From assembly GCF_026344005.1 (NCBI RefSeq), contig NZ_JAPKNH010000012.1, forward strand, positions 1 through 64,000: DNA of 64,000 nucleotides, given 5' to 3'. Source of the stretch: Kaistia terrae. GTDB taxonomy: Bacteria > Pseudomonadota > Alphaproteobacteria > Rhizobiales > Kaistiaceae. The position numbers and the translations under genes are program-made. The stretch's first letter is position 1; the number at the start of each line of letters is the position of its first letter. Below the pieces are notes generated by a model, which saw only the letters and a list, made by a program, of their open reading frames with translations, was not told where the DNA came from and searched no databases. This document shows, piece after piece, positions 26,201 to 34,277 of this stretch.

Positions 26201-28070
26201 TGACGTCGCCGCTCGGCGACGAGGCCTCGATGCCTTTGCCGGCGGTTGAGGTCACGGTTCCCGTCTGGTTGACGGTGACAGATCCGTAATCGCTGTTCTT
26301 GGCATAGATGCCGTAGGTCTTGCCCTGGATGGCGCCTGAAGAGGTGACGGAGACCGTGCCGGTCGTCGACGAGGCCCAGATCGCCGCGCCATTCGATGCT
26401 GTGACGTCGCCGGTCTGGAAGATCGTGTTGTCGGTAGTGGATTCGGAACGGATACCGTCCTGATTGGCGGTGATCGTGCCGTTGTTCGTCACGGATACGC
26501 CGGCTCCATCCGACACAACCTTGATGCCGGTTCCACCTGTTGACTCGATCGCGCCTGCGGTCCGGTTCACGGTGACGCCCTGGTTGGCGCTGATGGTGAT
26601 CGCGTCGCTGGCCGCCTTGATGGCACCCGACCCGGTGAGGTCCGCGGTGCTGTCGAGCGTGCTCATGACTACGCCATTGCCGGCAGTCGATGTGATGTCG
26701 CCGGTCTGGACGATCTTCGTTGATTTCGAACCGGACACGGCAGTCACGGCGTCCGATTTCGCCGTCACGGTCCCGGTCTTGGTGATCTCGACGGCGCCGT
26801 CGCCCGAGTAGGCGTAGATGCCCTTGCCGTCCGAGGATTGCAGCGCGCCGGTCTGGCTGACGGTCACGGATTGCGAGCCGCTCTCGGCATAGATGCCGAC
26901 GCCATGGGACTCGATCGTGCCGGTGTTGGTGACGGAAACGACGGCATTCGGGCCGAGAGCCACGATGCCGTCGGCGTCGTGGGCGATGATCGAACCGCCC
27001 GTATGCGTGATGATCAGGGACTCGGAATCGCTGGTGCGAGCATAGATGCCGGTGTGGCCGGCATCGATGGCGCCGTTGACGTCGATCGAGATCGTGCCGA
27101 GCGCTTCGGTGTAGACGCCGTAGCCGGCATCCGCGGTCAGGTCGCCTGTGTGGTGAACATCGACCAAGCCTTCGCTGCCATGGCTTTCGAGACGGATGGC
27201 GTCCACGCCGGCCTGGATGTTGCCCTCGCTCTGGGAAGTGACCTCTCCCTGGCCCCAGCCGGTGATGCCATTGCCGGCGGTCGCGTTGATCGCGCCATCG
27301 TGGTCGATGGACACGTCGCCCGAGACATTGCTTCGAAGGTTTATGCCGTCGATCGCCGCATCGATCGTGCCGACGCTGGTCTCGGTGATGCCGCCATTGG
27401 TATCCGCGACGATGCCTGACCCGAGGGTTGATGTCAGGTTGCTCGTCACGTCGATGTCGATCGTGCCATCGCCGGTACCGTGCAGCTTGATCGCGTCGAG
27501 ACCTGCGCTGATGGCCCCATGGGTCGTCAGATCGATCGCGCCATCCGTTTCCGCCCAGACGCCGAAACCATCGGTCGCGGTGATGGCGCCGGTGTGATTG
27601 ATCTTGATGTCGCCGATGTCGCCGTCTTCGTAGCTCTGCGCCTTGATGCCGCTCGCGCGCTCGCCGGTCACCGAGATCGCATTCGAACCCGTGTCGCTGG
27701 TGATCTCCACCGCGCCATTCGAGATGAAGCGAATGCCGGAAATGCCGGCGGGCGGGGCGATGTTGGCGCTCGGGCTCGTTACGATGAGCTGGTCGATCCC
27801 ATCGTTTTCGCCAATATCGATTCCGCCAGCGAGATCGCCGCTGCAGGTTTCCGTCGTGCCGCTGGTCGTGCACGGCGTCGCGGGGTCGGCGAAGGCCGGT
27901 GCCCCCATGCCGAGCAGGAGCGCGCTTGCCGCTGCACCGCCGAGAAGGGCGCTGCGCCAGGAGGATGCCGAGCGGTGGGAATCATCGTCCATCAGATACC
28001 GGCCCGAGGTGGGATTGTTGCGGTTCTGCTGGCGGTGGCCGTAGCCCCCTACGCTTTCTGAATGTGACAA
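23223..28070 (-). CDS. Large autotransporter (type Va) with repetitive beta-helix passenger
   Basis: This 1,615-residue protein has a signal peptide (SALLGGAAASALLLGMGAPAFA, cleaved near residue 61), a passenger of about 1,050 residues and a C-terminal autotransporter beta-barrel (about 1330-1615) ending in SHNF, with the terminal aromatic residue needed for outer-membrane insertion. The passenger is made of 21-24-residue rungs rich in G, S, T, I, V and N, alternating GxGIxASS-type and DGIxAxN-type turns, as expected for a right-handed beta-helix. Before the barrel are two Cys in SCKVRDG and GECAWGRVGYR. It may act as an adhesin or surface structure. Translation may start at TTG 28070 (GGGGGACGTC upstream) or ATG 27992. 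A glycosyltransferase gene lies 93 bases upstream on the same strand. Confidence 0.88.
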   Translation of the reverse strand: MSHSESVGGYGHRQQNRNNPTSGRYLMDDDSHRSASSWRSALLGGAAASALLLGMGAPAFADPATPCTTSGTTETCSGDLAGGIDIGENDGIDQLIVTSPSANIAPPAGISGIRFISNGAVEITSDTGSNAISVTGERASGIKAQSYEDGDIGDIKINHTGAITATDGFGVWAETDGAIDLTTHGAISAGLDAIKLHGTGDGTIDIDVTSNLTSTLGSGIVADTNGGITETSVGTIDAAIDGINLRSNVSGDVSIDHDGAINATAGNGITGWGQGEVTSQSEGNIQAGVDAIRLESHGSEGLVDVHHTGDLTADAGYGVYTEALGTISIDVNGAIDAGHTGIYARTSDSESLIITHTGGSIIAHDADGIVALGPNAVVSVTNTGTIESHGVGIYAESGSQSVTVSQTGALQSSDGKGIYAYSGDGAVEITKTGTVTAKSDAVTAVSGSKSTKIVQTGDITSTAGNGVVMSTLDSTADLTGSGAIKAASDAITISANQGVTVNRTAGAIESTGGTGIKVVSDGAGVSVTNNGTITANQDGIRSESTTDNTIFQTGDVTASNGAAIWASSTTGTVSVTSSGAIQGKTYGIYAKNSDYGSVTVNQTGTVTSTAGKGIEASSPSGDVTVTTGAVSAALDGIDASNLGYGKVEITSAGVTSTHGVGIKASSSNGIVKITNTGAIVAELTGIKASNTDNVAVTVVQNGTVTSTSGKGIEASSSTGAVNVTTGAITSALDGIDATNFGGGTIDIISAGVVSTAGVGINAWSATGEIKVANTGVVTAELAGISAANLGGGAVTINQEGNVTSYSNTGISAWSSTGAITVTVTGNSQITAEHDGITAGNKGDTTVAVTSSGTITANQGSGILASSTTGEVEVKGSGDIFAAVDGIVASNVGETNVSITRTSGNITATTGRGIIASSAVGAVVVHNTGHILAEQDGIVASNLGTTAVKVTQDGDVTSRSGYGIIATSALGAITVVSTGDIVAKEDGISAGNVSDTGLVSIQHTGDITTTNGSGIFVKSANAAIDVTTDGDIQAGGDGVRLSGYGNQSVTVTAGSVKGGAGFAGINFDGGHINSLANGGTISTADGIAGDAVTAGADSVTSIINTGTITGNVLLSEWANSFTNNELAVFNTGAFVNLGEGTLTNSGFVSIGGDGVVATTALTGSFVNTSTGTLKIDIDLANSTADRLDVSENASFAGNLGLNLTSIGAFGQTFTVASANSVTVSNLALSNPLVNYAINTPDDEHLDITVAGYDYITQGMNPNGRAIGGYLNNAIGNTPSLDPIGLALLNLGSLEEVNDAYNQLSPDTYLNQQLTALYDSLGFASSLLSCKVRDGAFAFNAEGECAWGRVGYRTFDRDTTADMTGFSRDTWELAGGAQYAFKDDYRFGFGAAAGTSKSTGADGATSDGKQIEAGVVVKYVPGPLTLSAAASGSYAWYDTERSVNFGDFSDDLTGKPESGTLNARLRASYDFGNETVYIRPQIEGNATYLYQAAFSETGGLAAVSVDSGSRTVFSVAPELEVGGQVVTAGGTMIRPYVKGGVTVFSNDGFDLNARFTADTSGTDAFTITTSTDRLLWNTSAGVDVLFENGNTIRAFYDGNFGQTSTENAFGLKASHNF

Positions 28071-28111
28071 GACGTCCCCCGGCTCTGCATGATCTGTCTG
28101 ATGAAGGTGTT

Positions 28112-28136
28112 CCGGGCCGCGTGGCGCGGTGCCCGG
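28112..28136 (-). other. Short GC hairpin between glycosyltransferase and autotransporter genes
   Basis: CCGGGC and GCCCGG, with inner CGCG/CGCG pairing, form a hairpin in the 93-base gap. There is no T-run. It may weaken read-through between the two genes. Confidence 0.35.
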
Positions 28137-28163
28137 ATCGAAAGAAATGGGTTGTGCTCAGCG

Positions 28164-30617
28164 CTACTCGTCATCGCGCGTCTCCAGCCGGGCATCGGTC
28201 AACCCCGTCTGGTTGGCATCCGTCCCGGCAGCACGGGCGTGCGCCGAAGGATGGCTGGACGGCTTCAGGATCTGGGACGCCGGCTCGGCATCCTTGGCGG
28301 TCTTGCCGCTGGTCTGGCTCGCGATCGCACCGCCGACGAAATCGTCGTTCGAAAGCTTCGGCGCGGCGTTCATTGGCGCGACCATGACGAACACGAACAA
28401 TCCCGAGGCGGCGAGCATCTGCGTCGGGCGGAAGCGCAGCATGCGGATGTTCCCGGTCATATGCGCCTGCGCCTTGGCCAGCGCGCCGATGGCGGGACGC
28501 GTTAGCGTCTCGAGGCGCTGGCGGGTCGCCAGCATCAGGTCGGCGAAGCCGTGCCGGAAGCCGATGAAGTGGTGCAGGCCGTAGGCGTAGAGCGAAACGT
28601 TGAGCGCCGGAATGATGGCGCCGAGATATTGGCCGGCCAGTATGCCCTCGATGACATAGCGCGACATCAGCAGCAGCATGAAGCCGTTGAACAGGAAGCA
28701 GTAGGGCGGGATGAACGTCCTGTCGGCAACCTTCGGCGTGCGCGAGAAGCTGCCCTTTTTTCCCGTCACGATCTGGCGGATCGAGGCGGCAATGCCGGCG
28801 AAGCTCACCGGCAACAGCATCAGATTGAGCGCGCAGACTGCGAACAGGTCGCGGAAGCGATAGCCAAGCCGCTTCAGATCCATGCCGTAAAGCAGGAAAT
28901 ACGGGACCATCACCAGCGGCGTCCAGACCAGTGCACGTCCGTCGGATCCCGCCCAGACCATCAGGATGAAGACCGCGACGTTTCCAATCACCGGCGACAG
29001 CAGATAGTTGGTCCGAAGCATGAGTTCCGGCAGCCGCCTGAAGCGTCCGGAATTGCCGAGATATTGCTTCAGCAGCATCGGGAAGATGATGAGCCCGCCA
29101 TTGCTCCAACGCTTGCGCTGGATCGCCAACGCGCCGAAATCGGCCGGTGTCGCGCTGTAGGCCATCGGCGCGAAGTGGTTGTGCACCGACCAGCCGGCAT
29201 GCAGCAGGTCGATGGTCGACCCGGTATCCTCGATAACGGTCTCGTCCTGGATGAAGACCCTGCAGCTCTTGCCGCCTTCAACCTGCTCGCGAACGATCTG
29301 CTGCAGCGCTTCGAAGCGGATGAGGGCGTTGGCTCCGACCCAGTAGGATGCGTTGAAGTACGTTGCGCCCTGGTGGATCAGGTACTGGATGTCCGTCGTT
29401 GCACCGGCGATCCGCTCGACTGGCGCGGTACCCTTCGGGAACGTCAGGTACGGGGTCTGGGCGACGCCGAGCGTCGGATTGCCGTTCAGCAGATGGACCA
29501 GCTGCAACATGTAGTCGTTGAGAATGACGCTGTCGGCATCGAGCGTCAGGACATAGTCGGCGCCCGCGATCGCGATGGAATCGGTAGAGTTCGGACGCGT
29601 CGTCTCGATGACAGCGCCGTGCTGCGTCGAGCGCGCGACGTAGCTTCCTCCCATCAGCCCGATATAGGCGTTGAGGTTCATCGCCTTGTTCGGCGCGTGC
29701 GACAGGTTCTCGAACGTCTTGCGCTCGAAGCTGCTGATGTCGGTGCAGAACAGGTTGGCGAGCACGCGGTATTCGCGCGCGATCTCAGGAATCGTGAGCC
29801 CGCCCGCTGCCACTCGATCGGCCGCGCTGCGATAGTGCCGGGCAAGATCGAGCAGGATCCGGTCGATGAAGAAGCGGTCGACGTGACCGAAGGCCGGCGA
29901 TATCTCGGCCTCAAGCGTTCTGGCCAGGCCTTCGAGCCAGTATGCCGCGTGGTCATAGCAGCGCTTCAACCGGCCTGCCTCGGCGGCGAAATTGATGACG
30001 TCGGTCTCAGAGCGTCGCTGCCAGGCGGCGGCTTCAGCTCGTAGCGCCCGCATCGGCTTGTCGAGCATCCCCCAAACTTCGTCGACGGCCGAAAGCGTGA
30101 GCTCGACAGAGTCGGGATCGCTCGGCGGGTCATCGACAAGCAGGACGATGCGGCGGTTGGAGTAGCGGGCCAGGGCGGCCGAAAGCATCGTCATGATGAT
30201 AACGCGCCGCTCTTCGCGATAGGTCGGGATCAGCACGGCTACACTCGGCGCGCGATCCTCGAACAGATAGGCGACGTCGGTTTCGGTAAAGGCGCGGTGC
30301 TGTTGCGCGCGTCTTGCCGCGCCATAGCGGCTTAGTTGGTAGGAAAGGCAGCAGTAGATGAGTCCGAGCAGCAGCCCGCAATAGATCAGGCGGTCGGCGA
30401 GGCCCATGTCGTCAAGGACATAGAGGAACACGGCCAGCGCACCGACGGAGGTGAGGGAGCAGGTAATGAAAAACAGTACGAGAAACGGCTCGTACGAACG
30501 CCTACCGGACGACGATCTCGGAAAGGGAAAACGCAGAATTGGCATGCAGGCTTGGCTCGATCCGGATTTGCAACAGGTGATGAGCGCGGGCTCACCCAGG
30601 GCATCTCGAGACGCCAT
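28164..30617 (-). CDS. Membrane family-2 glycosyltransferase (cellulose synthase-like)
   Basis: This protein of up to 817 residues is a processive-type GT2 enzyme that builds a beta-linked polysaccharide at the inner membrane. Two hydrophobic segments lie near residues 43-90, followed by the catalytic domain: PTYREERRV, LLVDDPP, the metal/UDP motif TLDADS, an acceptor-side IQDETVIEDTG region and QRKRW (the QxxRW motif). Five or more hydrophobic segments follow (about 530-760). The C-terminal 60 residues are polar and unordered-looking. The interval between VDDPP and the DxD motif is long (about 180 residues with helical character). No PilZ domain or BcsB-like partner is nearby. Start choice is uncertain: ATG 30617 has no ribosome site; ATG 30545 (MPILRF) would remove 24 atypical residues. 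It may modify or accompany the autotransporter downstream, or make exopolysaccharide. Confidence 0.85.
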   Translation of the reverse strand: MASRDALGEPALITCCKSGSSQACMPILRFPFPRSSSGRRSYEPFLVLFFITCSLTSVGALAVFLYVLDDMGLADRLIYCGLLLGLIYCCLSYQLSRYGAARRAQQHRAFTETDVAYLFEDRAPSVAVLIPTYREERRVIIMTMLSAALARYSNRRIVLLVDDPPSDPDSVELTLSAVDEVWGMLDKPMRALRAEAAAWQRRSETDVINFAAEAGRLKRCYDHAAYWLEGLARTLEAEISPAFGHVDRFFIDRILLDLARHYRSAADRVAAGGLTIPEIAREYRVLANLFCTDISSFERKTFENLSHAPNKAMNLNAYIGLMGGSYVARSTQHGAVIETTRPNSTDSIAIAGADYVLTLDADSVILNDYMLQLVHLLNGNPTLGVAQTPYLTFPKGTAPVERIAGATTDIQYLIHQGATYFNASYWVGANALIRFEALQQIVREQVEGGKSCRVFIQDETVIEDTGSTIDLLHAGWSVHNHFAPMAYSATPADFGALAIQRKRWSNGGLIIFPMLLKQYLGNSGRFRRLPELMLRTNYLLSPVIGNVAVFILMVWAGSDGRALVWTPLVMVPYFLLYGMDLKRLGYRFRDLFAVCALNLMLLPVSFAGIAASIRQIVTGKKGSFSRTPKVADRTFIPPYCFLFNGFMLLLMSRYVIEGILAGQYLGAIIPALNVSLYAYGLHHFIGFRHGFADLMLATRQRLETLTRPAIGALAKAQAHMTGNIRMLRFRPTQMLAASGLFVFVMVAPMNAAPKLSNDDFVGGAIASQTSGKTAKDAEPASQILKPSSHPSAHARAAGTDANQTGLTDARLETRDDE

Positions 30618-30631
30618 GTGGCATCTCGAGA
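30600..30631. repeat. Two direct copies of GGCATCTCGAGA
   Basis: The 12-base unit occurs at 30600-30611 and 30620-30631, 20 bases apart, straddling the first possible ATG (30615-30617) of the glycosyltransferase. Each copy contains TCTCGAGA, an 8-base palindrome. It could be a paired binding site for a regulator, which would argue for the later start codon at 30545. Confidence 0.5.
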
Positions 30632-31244
30632 GGTCTAGCGATAAGCGGTGTTGCCGGATGCGAGTGGGGGCGGATGACCGATCATGCCCAGCGGCAGATT
30701 GCTGCTGCCGAGGCGGGTCAAGCCAAAATCAGGGGGAAGGCCGGGTAAGTTGTTTGGTATTGCAATACAGTCGGGAGAGGCGAAAAGGCAGGGCTCGGCC
30801 AGGCTCGTCCGTCTAGGTGACGAGCTACGCAACAGACCCGAGGTCCGTCGAGCGAGCCGCTCCTCTAATCCGTCTTCCACTTTAGTCGCCCCCCGGCAGC
30901 TCACAGTTCCAACGTTACGTAACCCGAAGCAAGTTTCGTATTAAGAAAATAAAAATCAATGAGATAATCGAAAATCGCAGAACCTGTTCCTCCGTTACAC
31001 GGCTCGGCTACGCAGCGCAACCGCTGCCCCTTACGTTACTGGCATCTGTGACGGGAATGTCACGATAATGGTTCTATTCTTCGACCAACCCCACCTTGTT
31101 CACCGCGGGCGCAGCGGCTACCAATGTCGCGGTCCGGCGGGCCCGAGCGTTCAGGCAACCTCCGCCCGGGTCGGCATTATGCGATCGGGGTCCCAGTCAG
31201 ATGGCTTCGGGGACTGATCGCTGCGAAGGGGCTGGGTTCAAGGC
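30618..31244. other. Divergent intergenic region with AT-rich core and small palindromes
   Basis: These 627 bases separate the glycosyltransferase and Sel1-repeat genes. I see no gene. From about 30905 to 30985 the sequence is unusually AT-rich for this genome. It contains the palindrome GTTACGTAAC (30914-30923), further GTTAC copies near 30994 and 31033, and the inverted repeat GTGAC-GGGAAT-GTCAC (31048-31063). These suggest promoters and regulator sites for both directions, but no specific factor can be named. Confidence 0.5.
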
Positions 31245-32144
31245 ATGGGCAATAATCTCGTTAGCTATCGATCGGCGCTTCGGGCTCTGGTCGGGGGGCT
31301 TTTGGTCGCCGGATCGATCGCCTGTGCGAATGCCGGGCCGAACGACGAAGGCGACCGGGCGCTCGCGGCGCAGAACTACGATCGCGCCATGGCGCTCTAC
31401 CGGCAGGCAGCCAACCGCAATGACCCTTGGGGTCAGATCAACGTCGGCAAGATGTACGAGAATGGCCAGGGTGTCGCCAAGGACCCGAAGCAGGCTGCCG
31501 TGTGGTATGCGAAGGCCGCCAATCAGGGCAATGATTGGGCCCAGAACAGCCTAGGCTCCTTTTACGAAAACGGCACCGGCGTGCCGAAGGACGTCGCCAA
31601 GGCTGCGGCGCTTTACAAAAAATCGGCTGCCAAGGGCAACAACTGGGCCCTGTACAATCTGGCGCGCTTCCAGGCCGAGGGCATCGGCATGGCCGCCAGC
31701 CCTGCGGAATCGCTGAAGAATTTTCGCAAGGCGGCCGAGCTTGGAAATTCGTGGGCGCAATACACGCTCGGCGACAAATACGCGACGGGCGCGGGCGTTC
31801 CGCCGAGCTACCCGACCGCCATCGCCTGGTACAAGAAGGCGGCAGACCAGGGCAACGCGTGGAGTCAGTTCAAGCTCGCGCAGTTCTATGAGAAGGGGAC
31901 GGGCGTCGTGCAAAACGATGCGGCCGCCGCCAAGCTCTACAAGGCCTCGGCCGATCAAGGCAATCACCTCGCCCAGGCGAGCTACGGCTTGGCGCTGGAG
32001 ACCGGCAAGGGCCTGAAGCGATGGAACAAAGCCGAGGCCGTTCGCTACTACAAGCTGGCCGTGGTCAATCCGGGCGCCCCGGCGTGGGTCATGAAGCGTC
32101 TTAGGGCGCTGGACGGCGCGCAGCCCAAGCAGGCGGCGAACTGA
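31245..32144 (+). CDS. Secreted Sel1-repeat (TPR-like) protein
   Basis: This 299-residue protein has an N-terminal signal sequence (hydrophobic ALVGGLLVAGSIACANA, likely cleaved after ANA near residue 31), then about six 36-residue Sel1 repeats from about 45 to 285. Each repeat follows the pattern A..WY.KAA..G...AQ..LG..Y..G.GV..D; examples are AVWYAKAANQGNDWAQNSLG and AIAWYKKAADQGNAWSQFKL. Sel1 repeats form alpha-solenoids that bind other proteins. In Rhizobiales such proteins (ExoR is the best-known case) can regulate polysaccharide production from the periplasm, but this one is not clearly ExoR. It is divergent from the glycosyltransferase gene, which keeps such a link possible. A weak GAAGGGGC precedes ATG 31245. 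Confidence 0.88.
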   Translation: MGNNLVSYRSALRALVGGLLVAGSIACANAGPNDEGDRALAAQNYDRAMALYRQAANRNDPWGQINVGKMYENGQGVAKDPKQAAVWYAKAANQGNDWAQNSLGSFYENGTGVPKDVAKAAALYKKSAAKGNNWALYNLARFQAEGIGMAASPAESLKNFRKAAELGNSWAQYTLGDKYATGAGVPPSYPTAIAWYKKAADQGNAWSQFKLAQFYEKGTGVVQNDAAAAKLYKASADQGNHLAQASYGLALETGKGLKRWNKAEAVRYYKLAVVNPGAPAWVMKRLRALDGAQPKQAAN

Positions 32145-32250
32145 CGCTGGCCTCGATGAGGCGGGCCGTACGCATAACAGCCACCCGTCATGGTTGACGC
32201 GACGAAGGCGGGCCCGAATTGTTGCGGTAGGATTGAGATCGGTTCTCGGG

Positions 32251-32276
32251 GGCTGCGCGACAAATCCCGCGCAGCC
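32251..32276. terminator. Hairpin between convergent genes
   Basis: GGCTGCGCG and CGCGCAGCC form a perfect 9-base stem around an 8-base loop between the convergent Sel1 gene (end 32144) and the SDR gene (end 32345). No T-run is present. Confidence 0.45.
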
Positions 32277-32344
32277 ATATCTGATGAACGTCTCATCGCG
32301 TCATGGTCGGCGTCCCCGCATGACGCCAACCAGTGTCGGCGCCG

Positions 32345-33136
32345 CTACGGCTTGACCCAGGTCGCGCCCGACAGCACGCCGCCATCGACGACGATGGCTT
32401 GTCCGGTGATGTAGGAAGAGGCGGGCGAGGCTAGCAGCAGCGTCGCGCCGATCAACTCGTCCGGGTTGGCGAGACGGCCGGTCGGGATGAAGCGGGCGAA
32501 CCAGTCGGCACGATATTCGTCGTCCCAGAGCGGGCGGGTGAACTCGGTCTTCACGAAGCCCGGCTCGATGGCGTTGACCTGGATGTTGTCGCCGACCCAT
32601 TCGCGCGCCATCGCCTTGGTCAGCTGGCTGACGCCGGCCTTGGAGGCGGCGTAGACCGAGATCGTGTTGAAGGCGTGCTTGGCGCTCAGCGAGCTGATGT
32701 TGACGATCTTGCCGCCGCCCTGTGCCGCCATATGCGGATGCGCCGCCTGGGACAGGAAATAGATGCTGCGCAGGTTGACGTCGATGATGGCGTCAAAATC
32801 TTCCGGGGTCACCTCGACGATCGGCTTGCGGCGGTTGGTGCCGGCGCTGTTGAGCAGGATGTCGAGGCTGCCGAGCGCCGCATGCGCTTCGTCGACCAGC
32901 GAACGGCAGGCCTTGGCGTCGGTCAGATCGGCCTTGAAGGTCAAGACCTCGACGCCAGCCTCCTCGATGAACGCCTTTGACGAGGCCAGGCGCTCGTCGT
33001 CGAAGTCGTGGATGGCGACCTTGGCGCCGCTTTCGGCCAGTGCCTTGGCCAGCACGCGGCCGATGGCGCCGCCGGCGCCGGTGACCAGCGCCGTCTTACC
33101 TTCCAGCGAAAAGAGCGTATCGAGGATACGAGCCAT
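32345..33136 (-). CDS. Short-chain dehydrogenase/reductase, KduD/gluconate 5-dehydrogenase-like
   Basis: This 263-residue classical SDR has the nucleotide motif TGAGGAIG (19-26), NSAG (96-99, in place of NNAG), a serine in NISS (148-149) and the catalytic pair Y162/K166 in YAASK. Overall it resembles 2-deoxy-D-gluconate 3-dehydrogenase and gluconate 5-dehydrogenase, which oxidise sugar-acid hydroxyls with NAD(P). ATG 33136 follows TTGGAGCAAG. It is the last gene of the seven-gene D-apiose-type operon, 79 bases after the aldo-keto reductase. In that setting it could oxidise D-apionate or a derivative, taking the place of the missing apionate oxidoisomerase (inference). Confidence 0.9.
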   Translation of the reverse strand: MARILDTLFSLEGKTALVTGAGGAIGRVLAKALAESGAKVAIHDFDDERLASSKAFIEEAGVEVLTFKADLTDAKACRSLVDEAHAALGSLDILLNSAGTNRRKPIVEVTPEDFDAIIDVNLRSIYFLSQAAHPHMAAQGGGKIVNISSLSAKHAFNTISVYAASKAGVSQLTKAMAREWVGDNIQVNAIEPGFVKTEFTRPLWDDEYRADWFARFIPTGRLANPDELIGATLLLASPASSYITGQAIVVDGGVLSGATWVKP

Positions 33137-33170
33137 TTAACTTGCTCCAAAGGATGATTGAAGTGTGCTC

Positions 33171-33196
33171 GGCCCAACCGGAACACCGGCCGGGCC
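33171..33196 (-). other. Intercistronic hairpin
   Basis: GGCCC-AA-CCGG and CCGG-CC-GGGCC pair around AACA, in the 79-base gap between the aldo-keto reductase and SDR genes. It may stabilise or partly separate the two messages. Confidence 0.45.
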
Positions 33197-33215
33197 TAAG
33201 GTTCGGAGATCCGGG

Positions 33216-34277
33216 CTAGAGCGCGGACGGAATAGCGGCGACGGCGAGCTTAGCCGATGGCACCGGGATGGTATCGTCCAACAGGCCCTCGTCGCGCAGT
33301 TCCAGCCAGAAATCGTCCGGGATCGGATGCTGCAGATACTTTAGATTCTGGATGATCTCGCCGGCGCGCGAGGGGCCGCTGAGCACGCTCGCGACCCCGT
33401 CGAAACCGAATGGAAACTGCAGCGCGGCGGCCGCCAGCGGCACGCCATGGCGCTCTGCCACAGCCTGCAGCCGTCCGACCCGATCGAGGACCGCCTGGGG
33501 CGCCGTCGAATATTCGTAGCGCGCATTGCCGGAAACGCCGGTCGCCAGGATGCCGGAATTGAAGACGCCGCCGATGACGATGCCGGCGCCCTCGCGCTGC
33601 GCCCGCAACAGCTCGTCCGCATAGATCGTTTGTTCCAGCAGCGTATAGCGCGAGGCGACGAGGAAGGCGTCGAGCGGGTAGCGGTCGAGAAAGCGGTTGA
33701 TCATGCCGCGCTCGTTGATGCCGGCGCCGATGGCGCTGATCTCGCCGGAGGATTTTAGTTCTTCGAGCGCGCGAAAACCGCCGTTCTCTAGCTCGCGCAG
33801 CCGGGCCAGCAGGTCGGCCTCGTCCGGGAAATAGCCGCTGTCGAGATCGTGGATGTAGAGGACATCGACCTTGTTGATGCCGAGCCGCTGCAGGCTGTCC
33901 TCATAGGAGCGCAGGATGCCGTCATAGCTGTAGTCGTGCACATGGTCGAAGGCGAGGCCGCCCTTCCACTTCGAGCCGTCGAATGTGGCGCGGTCATGCG
34001 GCCGGAACAGCCGCCTTCCGACCTTGGTGGAAAGGACGAAATCCTCGCGCGGACGGCGATAGAGTGCGCGTCCTGTGCGATGCTCGCCCTGGCCGAGCCC
34101 ATACCAGGGTGCGGTGTCGTAGAGCCGGATACCGCCGTCCCAGGCGGCTTCCAGCGTCGCGCTGGCATCCGCTTCCGGGATCTCTTCGAACAGATCTCCG
34201 AGCGGGCAGGTACCTACGCCGAAGACCGGGATTTGCAGATCCGTCTTGCCGAGCTGGCGTGTCTGCGAAGGGTTCAT
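33216..34277 (-). CDS. Aldo-keto reductase, aldose 1-dehydrogenase type
   Basis: This 353-residue TIM-barrel oxidoreductase has the aldo-keto reductase tetrad D54 and Y59 (LYDTAPWYG), K85 (STKVG) and H143 (YIHDLD). It resembles the group with D-threo-aldose 1-dehydrogenase (L-fucose dehydrogenase), L-galactose dehydrogenase and pyridoxal 4-dehydrogenase, which oxidise an aldose to its lactone with NAD(P). Its ATG overlaps the stop of the preceding apsD-like gene (ATGA), so the two are translated together. In this operon it would be a second aldose-oxidising enzyme beside the Gfo/Idh/MocA dehydrogenase. Either they act on different sugars or one handles a later intermediate. The substrate is unproven. 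Confidence 0.9.
   Translation of the reverse strand: MNPSQTRQLGKTDLQIPVFGVGTCPLGDLFEEIPEADASATLEAAWDGGIRLYDTAPWYGLGQGEHRTGRALYRRPREDFVLSTKVGRRLFRPHDRATFDGSKWKGGLAFDHVHDYSYDGILRSYEDSLQRLGINKVDVLYIHDLDSGYFPDEADLLARLRELENGGFRALEELKSSGEISAIGAGINERGMINRFLDRYPLDAFLVASRYTLLEQTIYADELLRAQREGAGIVIGGVFNSGILATGVSGNARYEYSTAPQAVLDRVGRLQAVAERHGVPLAAAALQFPFGFDGVASVLSGPSRAGEIIQNLKYLQHPIPDDFWLELRDEGLLDDTIPVPSAKLAVAAIPSAL

Noticed and set aside
24700-27870. Regularly spaced DNA repeats that might suggest a CRISPR array
   Set aside because: The repeats are in-frame, degenerate and coding for beta-helix rungs; there are no identical repeats with unique spacers and no cas genes.
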